A stretch of 14,634 nucleotides of DNA from an uncultured Clostridia bacterium (GCA_944372565.1 CALVZR010000201.1:1-14634); one strand, 5' to 3'. Positions 1-6,320 are shown, counted from the stretch's first letter. The notes: generated by a model from the sequence alone, not told the origin. A program made the numbers and translations.

Positions 1-1425
1 GTGCTTATGCTGCGGGAAGCGTTTATGGCGTTGCTGAACGAAAAAAACGCCGCGCTCGCCGAACAAAAGAAGGAAATAGAGGGGCAAATCGGCGAAGTCG
101 CAGAGGAAATGCGCCTGATAGAAGAAGGATTGCGCAAGGCGGCGGAGCGCAAACGCAAAGAAGAGGAAAGAAAGGCCGCCGAAGAGCGCAGACAGCAGGA
201 GGAATGGGAGCGCAGATGCAAGCGCCGCAAACGCGCGAAACGCATCGCCATCGCCTCTTGCATCGGCGTTGTCGTGCTTGCGGTGGCGGGGTTTTTCGCC
301 GTGCGTTCGCTCATCATCATTCCCAACCGCTATGAACAGGCGAAAACCGCGCTCGAACAGGGGGATTACGAACAGGCGGCCTCCCTTTTTGAAAAATTAG
401 GCGATCACGAGGACAGTAAGGAGCTGCTGAAAGAAAGCTATTACGGGCTGGCGGGGGAATACGAAACCGAAGGGGAAACCTACCTTGCCGCCACAACGTA
501 CGGCAAAGCCGCGGGATATTCGGATGCCTGGGAGAAAAGTTTTTCCCTCTGGTCGAATTTCGTGCCCAAAGAAACGTGGTTTTTCGATCCCGGCAGTTCT
601 TACGAAGAAGATAAGGTATATTTCGTGGGAGAGGACGGGAAAGTGTATTCACTCGAAGCCGGTTCCTCTGCCGCGGAATCTGTGGATGGTTTGGAAAACG
701 TTGTTTCGATAAAATCTACTTATTTAGGAATTTATGCTTTGACGTCAGAAGGAAAAGTGATCAGTGCCAATTCGGGATTGCAGGATAAAGTTGCGGATTG
801 GGAATCGATTGTGCAAATTGAAATTGACGGCTATTCGGAGATTTACGGGTTAAAGGCGGACGGCACTGTGGTTACGACAAACAAAGGCGGCGGATGTAAT
901 TGTTCGGGAGATAAGATCGACGTTTCCGGCTGGAAAGATATGCGGATGCTGAGTTTCGGCTCGGCGGCGGCAGGTTTGAAGGCGGACGGCAGCGTGCTTT
1001 TTACGGGATTCAACGGCAATAACGAAAACAATCTCGCGGAGGGCAAATATGAGGCGGTGTTCGCCGTGGCCGGCGGCGTGGTCGCCCGCAGGGCGGACGG
1101 CACCGCGGCGCTTTCGGGAACGCTTTTGCGGGATCTCGATCCCGCCGACTGCGCTAACTTTATCAGCGTGGGCGGGAGTTATGCCGTGCGCTCGGACGGG
1201 ACCATGGTATATTATGACCCCGGTTCGCTGGTCGATGATCCGCAGGAAATAGAAGGTTCCGGCTTTGTTTCCGTACAGCAGAACAACCACGGGTTCGGGC
1301 TGACCCGCAGCGGGGATATATACGAATTCAGCGTTGAAGGATATACGGGGCATTATTATATCGGTTTCGAGAAAGTTGCCACTATTTCCGATTTCCGCTT
1401 GCCGAGTTATCCCTGGGCGGATTAA
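1..1425 (+). CDS. Coiled-coil / single-TM / TPR-like / RCC1-repeat protein, probably 5'-truncated
   Basis: The reading frame is open from the first base, and the GTG there is simply the window edge, so the true start is probably upstream. Seen in order: a charged coiled coil rich in Glu, Arg and Lys (about residues 10-80); one transmembrane helix (about 82-107) preceded by a basic cluster; TPR-like units built on 'YEQAKTALEQGDYEQAASLFEKLG'-type spacing, here with the DYEQAASLFEKLGDHEDSK stretch (about 110-180); then repeats of the form 'GLKADGTVV', 'GLKADGSVL', 'AVRSDGTMV' (about 205-470) that resemble RCC1 beta-propeller blades. The charge pattern suggests the N-terminus is cytoplasmic and the TPR/RCC1 part extracytoplasmic. 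Similar TM-TPR-RCC1 combinations occur in Clostridia, but no enzymatic role is known to me. No catalytic motif is visible. Binding or sensing at the cell surface is inference. A convergent terminator follows the stop codon. Confidence 0.75.
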   Translation: MLMLREAFMALLNEKNAALAEQKKEIEGQIGEVAEEMRLIEEGLRKAAERKRKEEERKAAEERRQQEEWERRCKRRKRAKRIAIASCIGVVVLAVAGFFAVRSLIIIPNRYEQAKTALEQGDYEQAASLFEKLGDHEDSKELLKESYYGLAGEYETEGETYLAATTYGKAAGYSDAWEKSFSLWSNFVPKETWFFDPGSSYEEDKVYFVGEDGKVYSLEAGSSAAESVDGLENVVSIKSTYLGIYALTSEGKVISANSGLQDKVADWESIVQIEIDGYSEIYGLKADGTVVTTNKGGGCNCSGDKIDVSGWKDMRMLSFGSAAAGLKADGSVLFTGFNGNNENNLAEGKYEAVFAVAGGVVARRADGTAALSGTLLRDLDPADCANFISVGGSYAVRSDGTMVYYDPGSLVDDPQEIEGSGFVSVQQNNHGFGLTRSGDIYEFSVEGYTGHYYIGFEKVATISDFRLPSYPWAD

Positions 1426-1465
1426 AACGAAAGGACGGTTTTTTAGGGTAAAACAAAATAAAACT

Positions 1466-1500
1466 GCGGCGGCGCGAAGATCGCGCCGCCGCTCTTTTCT
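1466..1500. terminator. Bidirectional intrinsic terminator
   Basis: A perfect 12-bp GC-rich stem (1466-1477 with 1481-1492) closes a 3-nt loop and is followed by TCTTTTCT on the plus strand. On the minus strand the region just beyond the hairpin (1441-1465) is T-rich. It lies between the convergent genes ending at 1425 and 1561 and can serve both. Confidence 0.9.
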
Positions 1501-1560
1501 ATATGCGCCGTTTGCAAAGAAATCGGGCGCGCCGTTTGCAAATCGCGGCACGCTTTTGCG

Positions 1561-2415
1561 CTATTTCTTGCGTTCGCGTTTGCCCGCGTTGAAATCGGAA
1601 GAAAACAGCGTTTCATCGAGTTCGCCTTCCGCCAAAAACGCGGAGATCAGTTCCGCCGCCTTTTGCACCGCCTGATCGAACAGCGCGGCGATGCTCTTTT
1701 CTCCGTCCTCTGCGGGCAGGGAAGAAAACCGCTCGTCGGGAAAATTCCGCACGAAAAGATAAGAGAGCACGTGCGGCAGCCCGAAAGCGTTTTCAAAGGC
1801 GAGAAAACGCTTTCGGCGCTTGCCCTTCGGGTCGAAAAAATAATCCTGCTGTTTCGGGAAACGCCTGAGCGCGCTTTTGAGCGAACTGCGGGAAGTCTTT
1901 ATCGAAAAAGCCTTGTTCGCCGCATATTCGATCAGGGCGCACGCCTTGTCGAGTTCCTCGTCGGAGGGCGGGGGCGCGGGGCGGAAGTCCACGCCGCCGC
2001 CGTTCAGTTTTTCGGCGAGCAGTTTGTCTATATCCCGCTCGATCAGAAAATGCACCTTGTCTTTCCGCCTGTTTTTTGGCAGTTCGTCGAGCAGGGCGTA
2101 TTCCGCCGCGTAAACGCCGGGGTGAAACACCGTATCCGCCGCGTAATGCGTGATGTAACCGAAAATATAAGAATAATCGCCCGTCGCGCGCGCGAACCCG
2201 CGCGCCGCGCAGAAAAAGCCGTAAACGTTTTTTCTGTGCATCAGCCTGCCGAGGTTATACCCCTTTTTGCGCAGGGGTCGGTACACGAAAAAAGGATCTC
2301 CGCCGAGCGCGCCCGCATAGTACGCCGAGGGGGAACGGATGAATTTTTTTTCCTCTTCGCCGAGGCGCTTGTAAACTTCCTTCGCCGCGAAAAGGTGCGT
2401 GAGATATGCCGCCAT
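1561..2415 (-). CDS. Zinc-dependent phospholipase C-family protein
   Basis: This 284-residue protein matches the bacterial zinc-dependent phospholipase C fold family (Zn_dep_PLPC type) by its ordered metal ligands: His7 in 'YLTHLF', Asp40 in 'GALGGDPFF', His60, the 'GYITHYAADTVFHPG' block (His90, Asp94, His98), and 'VHFLIERDID' (His122, Glu126). Family members with these ligands hydrolyse phospholipids, but many clostridial ones are uncharacterised. No signal peptide is visible, so an intracellular location is inferred. The frame is open to 2715, but the family-like N-terminus begins at the ATG at 2415. The extra upstream residues run through the promoter region and are low-complexity. There is no Shine-Dalgarno before this ATG (see the promoter entry). 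The last residues are a Lys/Arg-rich tail. It is convergent with the upstream gene and divergent from rpmG. Confidence 0.8.
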   Translation of the reverse strand: MAAYLTHLFAAKEVYKRLGEEEKKFIRSPSAYYAGALGGDPFFVYRPLRKKGYNLGRLMHRKNVYGFFCAARGFARATGDYSYIFGYITHYAADTVFHPGVYAAEYALLDELPKNRRKDKVHFLIERDIDKLLAEKLNGGGVDFRPAPPPSDEELDKACALIEYAANKAFSIKTSRSSLKSALRRFPKQQDYFFDPKGKRRKRFLAFENAFGLPHVLSYLFVRNFPDERFSSLPAEDGEKSIAALFDQAVQKAAELISAFLAEGELDETLFSSDFNAGKRERKK

Positions 2416-2430
2416 ATTCTTATTATACCA
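2415..2430 (-). promoter_or_regulatory. Extended -10 promoter giving a predicted leaderless mRNA
   Basis: On the minus strand TGG-TATAAT (2430-2422) is a perfect -10 hexamer with the TGn extension. The six bases after it run straight into ATG, so the expected +1, seven bases past the hexamer, is the A of the start codon at 2415. No good -35 box and no Shine-Dalgarno are visible. A leaderless transcript is the simplest reading. Confidence 0.65.
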
Positions 2431-2510
2431 TATTCCGGAAAAAACAGTATCGTTTTTTTGCGGTTTGCCGCCTGCGGAAACACAAGATGTGGGGGTGAAA
2501 AAGCAAAAAT

Positions 2511-2523
2511 CCGCAATTTGCGG
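2511..2523. repeat. Short palindrome in the divergent promoter region
   Basis: CCGCAATTTGCGG is an inverted repeat of two 6-base arms around one central base. It sits in the 247-base region between the divergent phospholipase-like gene and rpmG. The rest of that region is A-rich on the plus strand and holds the two promoters. An operator role is possible but unproven. Confidence 0.3.
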
Positions 2524-2572
2524 AAAAACCGTAAAAAAAGCCGAAAAATCCCGCGAAAACCGCGAAAAAGGC

Positions 2573-2601
2573 TTGACAATCGAAATGATAAATGATAGAA
2601 T
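2573..2601 (+). promoter_or_regulatory. Sigma-A-type promoter of the rpmG-secE-nusG-rplK-rplA transcript
   Basis: Consensus TTGACA (2573-2578), a 17-base spacer, and TAGAAT (2596-2601) with a TGA extension just before it. The expected start is near 2608, leaving a leader of about 55 bases before the rpmG ATG at 2663. No terminator separates it from secE and nusG. Confidence 0.9.
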
Positions 2602-2662
2602 TGTTAAGCACTCCGAAAATGGAAACGGGGTGTTAATTTTTTGATTTCGGAAGGAAGAAAAG

Positions 2663-2827
2663 ATGGCTGCAAAAGGAGCGAGAAATAAAATCACGTTGGC
2701 TTGTACCGAATGCAAGAACAGGAATTACGACACGTATAAGAACAAAAAGAACGATCCCGACAGGATCGAACTGAACAAATACTGCCCGCATTGCAGAAAG
2801 CACACGCCGCATAAAGAAACGAAGTAA
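2663..2827 (+). CDS. rpmG: Large-subunit ribosomal protein bL33
   Basis: A 54-residue protein, the normal length for bL33. It carries both zinc-binding pairs, Cys14-Thr-Glu-Cys17 and Cys41-Pro-His-Cys44, so it is the zinc-containing (C+) form. The conserved 'NRNYDTYKNKKN' centre and 'KYCPHCRKHTPHKETK' end are typical of Firmicutes bL33. The start is set by the GGAAGG purine run at about 2649-2655. bL33 sits near the ribosomal E site. It is the first gene of the rpmG-secE-nusG cluster, the usual clostridial order. The gene is short and easily missed by automatic ORF cut-offs. Confidence 0.97.
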   Translation: MAAKGARNKITLACTECKNRNYDTYKNKKNDPDRIELNKYCPHCRKHTPHKETK

Positions 2828-2880
2828 TTTTCTTTCGGGTGCCGCAGGGCGGCGCGCCATAGATAAGGTAAGGAGCGATT

Positions 2881-3156
2881 ATGGCTAAAAACGAAGCAAA
2901 TATCCCCGTCAACGAAACGGAGACGAGCGAAAAACCCGCAAAGAAGGCGAAAAATCCGAACAAGAAGCCCAATATCTTCAAGCGGTTCGGCAGAAAGTGC
3001 AAGGAAGTTTTTTCCGAACTGAAAAAAGTTTCCTGGCCGTCGTTCGGGAAGGTGGTGAAGCACACGGGCGTCGTTCTGGCGGTGGTACTCATCTTTCTCG
3101 TCGTATTTGCGTTGATCGATTTCGGGCTGTCCACACTACTCGAACTCTTGGTATAA
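2881..3156 (+). CDS. secE: Preprotein translocase subunit SecE
   Basis: A 91-residue SecE of the single-helix Gram-positive type. A lysine-rich, variable N-terminus (1-40) is followed by the conserved amphipathic motif 'SELKKVSWPS' (45-54) and one transmembrane helix (about 63-86). SecE clamps the SecY channel in the membrane. AGGAG at 2871-2875 sets the start. It lies 53 bases after rpmG and its stop codon overlaps the nusG ribosome binding site, so the two are translated in close sequence. Confidence 0.97.
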   Translation: MAKNEANIPVNETETSEKPAKKAKNPNKKPNIFKRFGRKCKEVFSELKKVSWPSFGKVVKHTGVVLAVVLIFLVVFALIDFGLSTLLELLV

Positions 3157-3168
3157 GGAGCGCGCGTT

Positions 3169-3723
3169 ATGGCGGAAGAACAGGCTAAATGGTATGTCAT
3201 CCACACCTATTCCGGCTATGAAGCCATGGTGAAGGACAATCTGGAAAAGCTCATCGAAAACAACAATCTGCAGGATCATATCGTGGATATTCAGATCCCC
3301 ACGGAAGAGACCCTCGAAGAAAAGGCGAACGGTAAGAAAAAACTGGTGGAACGCAAAAAATTCCCCTGCTACGTCTTTTTGAAAATGATCTATTCCAACG
3401 ATATCTGGTATCTCGTGACCAACACGAGGGGGGTAACGGGATTCGTCGGCCCGCAGGGCCGCCCGCTCCCGCTCACGGACGAAGAGATCGCCCGCCTCGG
3501 CATCGAGAAGATCGCCGTGGACGTGGATTACGCCGAAGGCGACACCGTGCGCGTGATCTCCGGCCCGCTGGAATCCTTCACGGGGGTGATCACCGAACTC
3601 AACGCGCCCGCGCAGAAAGCCAAGGTGAACGTGACGATGTTCGGCAGATCGAACGAAGTGGAACTGGATTTCGTGCAGATCAAGAAAGTTACGATAGAAA
3701 AGAGCGAAGAGCAAACGGAATAA
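3169..3723 (+). CDS. nusG: Transcription termination/antitermination factor NusG
   Basis: A 184-residue protein with an N-terminal NGN domain (starting 'KWYVIHTYSGYE', residues 7-18, through about 112) and a C-terminal KOW domain (about 122-175, 'GDTVRVISGPLESFTGVI'). NusG binds RNA polymerase and influences pausing and termination; in Firmicutes it can act as a pausing factor. Length and order are normal. AAGGAG (3155-3160) overlaps the secE stop codon. A GC-rich hairpin and an L1-site-like element separate it from rplK. Confidence 0.97.
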   Translation: MAEEQAKWYVIHTYSGYEAMVKDNLEKLIENNNLQDHIVDIQIPTEETLEEKANGKKKLVERKKFPCYVFLKMIYSNDIWYLVTNTRGVTGFVGPQGRPLPLTDEEIARLGIEKIAVDVDYAEGDTVRVISGPLESFTGVITELNAPAQKAKVNVTMFGRSNEVELDFVQIKKVTIEKSEEQTE

Positions 3724-3732
3724 AGCAAATTC

Positions 3733-3752
3733 CCGCGGCATTTTTGCCGCGG
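3733..3752 (+). other. Hairpin between nusG and rplK
   Basis: An 8-bp perfect stem (3733-3740 with 3745-3752) has a TTTT loop. Only a short, interrupted T run (TTT at 3755-3757) follows, so complete termination is unlikely. It could be a partial terminator or an RNA processing or stability site that tunes ribosomal protein expression relative to secE-nusG. Confidence 0.45.
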
Positions 3753-3763
3753 CGTTTGAATAA

Positions 3764-3805
3764 GTGGGAGTCGCGCAAATTTTCGAGGCGCGACGGCGGC
3801 ACCAC
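3764..3805 (+). promoter_or_regulatory. Candidate L1-binding mRNA site in the rplK leader
   Basis: GTGGGAG (3764-3770) and CACCAC (3800-3805) form a GUGG/CCAC helix. They enclose an inner 6-bp stem (3771-3776 with 3788-3793) and leave the GAG unpaired. This resembles the L1-binding region of 23S rRNA, which is flanked by GUGGGAG and ACCAC. L1 represses its own operon in E. coli through such mimicry. The rplK ribosome binding site (GGAGG, 3812-3816) starts six bases later. Confidence 0.6.
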
Positions 3806-3825
3806 GATTATGGAGGAAGGATAAA

Positions 3826-4251
3826 ATGGCTAAGAAAGTAACAGCGGTCGTTAAGTTGCAGCTTCCGGCAGGCAAGGCAACCCCGGGCCCCCCGGTAGGT
3901 TCCACGCTCGGCCCGCACGGCATCAACATCCCCGGCTTTACCAAGGAATTCAACGCGAAAACGCAGGACCAGGCGGGTCTTATCATCCCCGTGGTGATGA
4001 CGATCTATCAGGACCGCTCTTTCACGTTCGTGCTGAAAACGCCCCCCGCACCCGTTCTCATCAAGAAGGCTTGCGGCATCGAGAGCGGCAGCGCCCGCCC
4101 CAATAAGGACAAGGTGGCGAAGATCACGAGAGCGCAGGTGGAGGAGATCGCCAAACAGAAAATGGAAGATCTCAATGCGAACACGCTGGAAGCGGCGGCG
4201 AGCATGATCGCCGGCACCGCGCGCAGCATGGGCGTGCAGGTCGTAGATTAA
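3826..4251 (+). CDS. rplK: Large-subunit ribosomal protein uL11
   Basis: A 141-residue uL11 of standard length. It shows the proline-rich N-terminal linker region ('LPAGKATPGPPVGSTLGPHG', about 13-32) and the C-terminal rRNA-binding part ending 'GTARSMGVQV'. It binds the GTPase-associated centre of 23S rRNA. The usual 'ALGQ' step reads 'TLGP' here, a mild variant. GGAGGAAGG at 3812-3820 sets the start. rplA follows 52 bases later, separated by a second L1-site-like element. Confidence 0.98.
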   Translation: MAKKVTAVVKLQLPAGKATPGPPVGSTLGPHGINIPGFTKEFNAKTQDQAGLIIPVVMTIYQDRSFTFVLKTPPAPVLIKKACGIESGSARPNKDKVAKITRAQVEEIAKQKMEDLNANTLEAAASMIAGTARSMGVQVVD

Positions 4252-4260
4252 AGAGGGCTC

Positions 4261-4287
4261 GTGGGAGAGAAAACTCGTTTGCACCAC
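4261..4287 (+). promoter_or_regulatory. Second candidate L1-binding site, in the rplA leader
   Basis: The same GTGGGAG (4261-4267) and CACCAC (4282-4287) pair as before rplK. It encloses a small GAG-AAAA-CTC hairpin (4267-4276). AAGGAGG (4288-4294) begins at the very next base, so protein bound here would directly cover the rplA ribosome binding site. Confidence 0.6.
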
Positions 4288-4303
4288 AAGGAGGTAACGG
4301 AAC

Positions 4304-4990
4304 ATGAAACACGGTAAACAATATAAAGAGAGCGCCAAGCTCATCGATAAAACCAGGCTCTACGAAGCGGGCGAAGCCATCGACGCCGTTCTTTCCACGG
4401 CGAAGGCGAAGTTCGACGAAACGGTGGAACTGCACGTAAGACTCGGCGTGGACCCCAAACAGGCCGACCAGCAGGTGAGGGGCGTGCTCGTCCTTCCCAA
4501 CGGCACGGGCAAGAGCGTGCGCGTGCTCGTTCTCGCCAAGGGCGAAAAGGCGGACCAGGCCAAGGAAGCGGGCGCCGATTTCGTGGGCGCGGAAGAACTC
4601 GTGCAGAAGATTCAGGGCGAAAACTGGTTCGATTTCGACGTGATCATCACCACGCCCGACATGATGGGCGTTGTGGGGCGCATCGGTAAGATCCTGGGAC
4701 CGAAAGGCCTCATGCCGAACCCGAAATCGGGCACGGTTACGATGGACGTCGTGAAGGCCATCAAGGATACCAAGGCCGGTAAAGTGGAATACAGGCTGGA
4801 TAAAACCGCCATCATTCACTGCCCCATCGGCAAGAAGAGTTTCGGCAGGGAAAAACTGCTTGAAAACTACGAAGCGCTCATCGACGCCATCGTGAAGGCA
4901 AAACCCTCGGCGGCGAAAGGGCAGTATTTGAAGAGCATCACGCTCGCGAGCACGATGGGCCCCGGCGTGAAAGTTGCGGCGAAAAACTGA
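4304..4990 (+). CDS. rplA: Large-subunit ribosomal protein uL1
   Basis: A 228-residue uL1 of standard length. Recognisable blocks include 'LGVDPKQADQQVRG', 'VLPNGTGK', 'DMMGVVGRIGKILGPKGLMP' (cut here to the core LGPKGLMPNPKSGTVT) and 'LKSITLASTMGPGVK' at the C-terminus. uL1 forms the mobile L1 stalk and is also a translational repressor of its own operon in bacteria where this has been tested. AAGGAGG at 4288-4294 sets the start. No strong terminator follows, but a new promoter begins 17 bases after the stop codon. Confidence 0.98.
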   Translation: MKHGKQYKESAKLIDKTRLYEAGEAIDAVLSTAKAKFDETVELHVRLGVDPKQADQQVRGVLVLPNGTGKSVRVLVLAKGEKADQAKEAGADFVGAEELVQKIQGENWFDFDVIITTPDMMGVVGRIGKILGPKGLMPNPKSGTVTMDVVKAIKDTKAGKVEYRLDKTAIIHCPIGKKSFGREKLLENYEALIDAIVKAKPSAAKGQYLKSITLASTMGPGVKVAAKN

Positions 4991-5007
4991 AAAAGCCTTA
5001 AAAAGGT

Positions 5008-5036
5008 TTGACATTCCGCCGCAAATGCGGTAAAAT
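5008..5036 (+). promoter_or_regulatory. Promoter of the rplJ-rplL operon
   Basis: Consensus TTGACA (5008-5013), exactly 17 bases, then TAAAAT (5031-5036). The expected start is near 5043, immediately before the L10 leader. A weak A/T-rich hairpin (about 4993-5009) just before it does not look like a full terminator. Confidence 0.88.
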
Positions 5037-5042
5037 ATCCCA

Positions 5043-5201
5043 AAAGAAGAAAAACGAAACCGAAGACAGCGGGCGAAAGTAAACGCCGTTCGGGCGGCCT
5101 GCCGAGGTGGAGTGAAAGCGAAGAAGTTGATTCCGGGCTTTCGCGCCGTCTCGTGCGGTGCGGGAGCCTTTTTATTCGGAAAAAAGAAGGAGGTAAAGAC
5201 A
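5043..5201 (+). promoter_or_regulatory. L10 (rplJ) attenuation leader
   Basis: The leader contains the two conserved halves of the Firmicutes L10-binding element, CCGAAGACAGCGGG (5060-5073) and CCTGCCGAGG (5098-5107), around a variable hairpin with a GTTCG loop. An intrinsic terminator follows at 5136-5175. The 5' arm of that terminator (CTTTCGC, 5138-5144) can alternatively pair with GCGAAAG at 5073-5079 inside the leader, a candidate antiterminator. In B. subtilis the L10-L12 complex represses rplJL through such a leader by favouring termination. The pairing scheme here is inferred by eye. Confidence 0.8.
5136..5175 (+). terminator. Regulated terminator (attenuator) in the rplJ leader
   Basis: A 13-bp stem (5136-5148 with 5156-5168, including three G-U pairs) closes a 7-nt loop and is followed by TTTTTATT. 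It lies 12-34 bases before the rplJ ribosome binding site, so it can only act as an attenuator of rplJ-rplL. Confidence 0.82.
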
Positions 5202-5699
5202 GTGTCGGCTAATTTGGAAGCGAAAAAACAGGTCGTGGAAGAGATCGCCGGAAAGATCAAAGCGGCAAAATCCGTCGTTCTGGTGAAATACGCCGGGCTT
5301 TCCGTTGCGGAAGATACGGCGCTCCGCCACGAATTCAGACAGCAGAACGTCGATTACAAGGTGTATAAAAACACCCTCGTGCGCAAAGCGTTCGACGGGA
5401 TGGAAGTGAAAGATTTCGACGCCGATCTCAACGGTCCCACGGCGGTGGCATTCGCCGAGGACGAGACGAGCGCCTGCAAAATTTTAACGGCGGCGGCGAA
5501 GAAATACGGCGAGAAGATCTCGATGAAAAGCGGGTATGTGGACGGAGCTTACGTGGATGCGAAGGGGCTTGCCGCCCTCGCCGCCATCCCGACGAAACAG
5601 GAGCTCTATTCTATGCTGGCGGGCACGCTTTCCGGCTTCGTGAGGAGCCTTGCGGTCGCCCTCAATGCGGTAGCGGAAAAGCAAGCGGAAAACGCTTAA
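5202..5699 (+). CDS. rplJ: Large-subunit ribosomal protein uL10
   Basis: A 165-residue uL10, the normal length, starting at GTG 5202 with AAGGAGG (5187-5193) eight bases upstream. The frame stays open back to 5112, but those 30 residues would translate the regulatory leader and terminator, so the upstream start is rejected. Typical blocks: 'KKQVVEEIAGKIKAAKSVVL' at the N-terminus, 'YKVYKNTLVRKAF', and a C-terminal helix 'GFVRSLAVALNAVAEK' that carries the L7/L12 dimers. It forms the stalk base of the 50S subunit and is the repressor that senses free L10-L12. rplL follows after 33 bases. Confidence 0.97.
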   Translation: MSANLEAKKQVVEEIAGKIKAAKSVVLVKYAGLSVAEDTALRHEFRQQNVDYKVYKNTLVRKAFDGMEVKDFDADLNGPTAVAFAEDETSACKILTAAAKKYGEKISMKSGYVDGAYVDAKGLAALAAIPTKQELYSMLAGTLSGFVRSLAVALNAVAEKQAENA

Positions 5700-5732
5700 A
5701 AAAACAAAAAATCAGAAAAGGAGAGAAAGAAA

Positions 5733-6104
5733 ATGGCGGATATAGCAAAGATGATCGAAGAGATCAAAACGATGACGGTTGTGGAACTCAACAGCCTGGT
5801 GAAGGCGATCGAAGAAGAGTTCGGCGTGAGCGCGGCTGCCCCCGTGGCGGTTGTGGGCGCGGCGGCTCCCGCGGCTGCGGAAGCTGTGGAAGAAAAGACG
5901 GAATTCAAAGTTTCCCTCAAAGACGCCGGCGGCAACAAGCTCGCCGCGATCAAGGCGGTGCGCGAATTCACGGGTCTCGGCCTCGTGGAAGCGAAGGGCC
6001 TTGTGGAGAAACTCGGCGTGATCAAGGAAAACGCCACGAAGGAAGAGGCGGACAAGATCGTCGCCGCGTTCAAGGAAATCGGCGCGACCGCCGTTGCGGA
6101 ATAA
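5733..6104 (+). CDS. rplL: Large-subunit ribosomal protein bL12 (L7/L12)
   Basis: A 123-residue bL12. It has an N-terminal dimerisation domain ('MTVVELNSLVKAIEEEFGV', about 14-32), an Ala/Pro-rich hinge (about 33-52), and the C-terminal factor-binding domain ('EKTEFKVSLKDAGGNK', 'AIKAVREFTGLGLVEAK'). The conserved Lys and Gly residues that contact elongation factors are present. The loop usually reading 'P.P(I/V)KEG' is 'LGVIKEN' here. AAAAGGAGAG upstream gives a normal ribosome binding site. It is the last gene of the operon: a strong terminator, not rpoB, follows. Confidence 0.98.
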   Translation: MADIAKMIEEIKTMTVVELNSLVKAIEEEFGVSAAAPVAVVGAAAPAAAEAVEEKTEFKVSLKDAGGNKLAAIKAVREFTGLGLVEAKGLVEKLGVIKENATKEEADKIVAAFKEIGATAVAE

Positions 6105-6184
6105 TTTCCGCAAATTGTTGCGCCGCGTTTACGCGCGGCGGACGGGCTGAAAACGCGCGTTTTTCGGCGAAAAAGGAAAAAATC

Positions 6185-6219
6185 AAGCGGGGCGAAGTTC
6201 GCTCCGCTTAATTTTTCTA
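6185..6219 (+). terminator. Intrinsic terminator of the rplJ-rplL operon
   Basis: A 10-bp stem (6185-6194 with 6200-6209, one G-U pair) has a 5-nt loop and is followed by AATTTTTCTATT. Two further inverted repeats lie between rplL and this site: a 7-bp hairpin (6121-6127 with 6134-6140) and AAAACGCGCGTTTT (6150-6163). Neither has a usable T tract of its own except weakly. Confidence 0.85.
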
Positions 6220-6237
6220 TTATTTGGGCAAATCAAA

Positions 6238-6266
6238 TTGACAAAAACGCCGATTCCCTGTAAAAT
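6238..6266 (+). promoter_or_regulatory. Promoter of the cyclophilin-like lipoprotein gene
   Basis: TTGACA (6238-6243), a 17-base spacer, and TAAAAT (6261-6266). The start is expected near 6273, which gives the lipoprotein gene its own transcript independent of rplL. Confidence 0.85.
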
Positions 6267-6280
6267 AAATAATAACGAAT

Positions 6281-6302
6281 CGGAAGGGCGGAAGGCCTTC
6301 CG
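6281..6302 (+). repeat. Palindromic hairpin in the lipoprotein leader
   Basis: CGGAAGG (6281-6287) and CCTTCCG (6296-6302) form a 7-bp stem. Inside it CGGAAGGCCTTCCG (6289-6302) is a perfect 14-base palindrome, so two alternative folds or a dimeric protein site are possible. GTTTT follows, then the ribosome binding site GGAG (6310-6313). Confidence 0.45.
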
Positions 6303-6320
6303 GTTTTACGGAGTGTTAGA

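Noticed and set aside
1663..2595. Plus-strand frame of 310 codons opposite the phospholipase-like gene
   Set aside because: It is antisense to a gene with recognisable metal ligands, and its product is Arg-rich with no motif.
2416..2715. 100-residue N-terminal extension of the phospholipase-like protein
   Set aside because: It runs across both divergent promoters into the rpmG gene and has a low-complexity, Phe-rich composition.
5112..5201. N-terminal extension of rplJ
   Set aside because: It would translate the L10 leader and its terminator; the GTG at 5202 has a strong ribosome binding site and gives the normal protein length.
6121..6140. GC-rich hairpin just after rplL considered as the operon terminator
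   Set aside because: No T tract follows it; the hairpin at 6185-6209 with its T run fits better.
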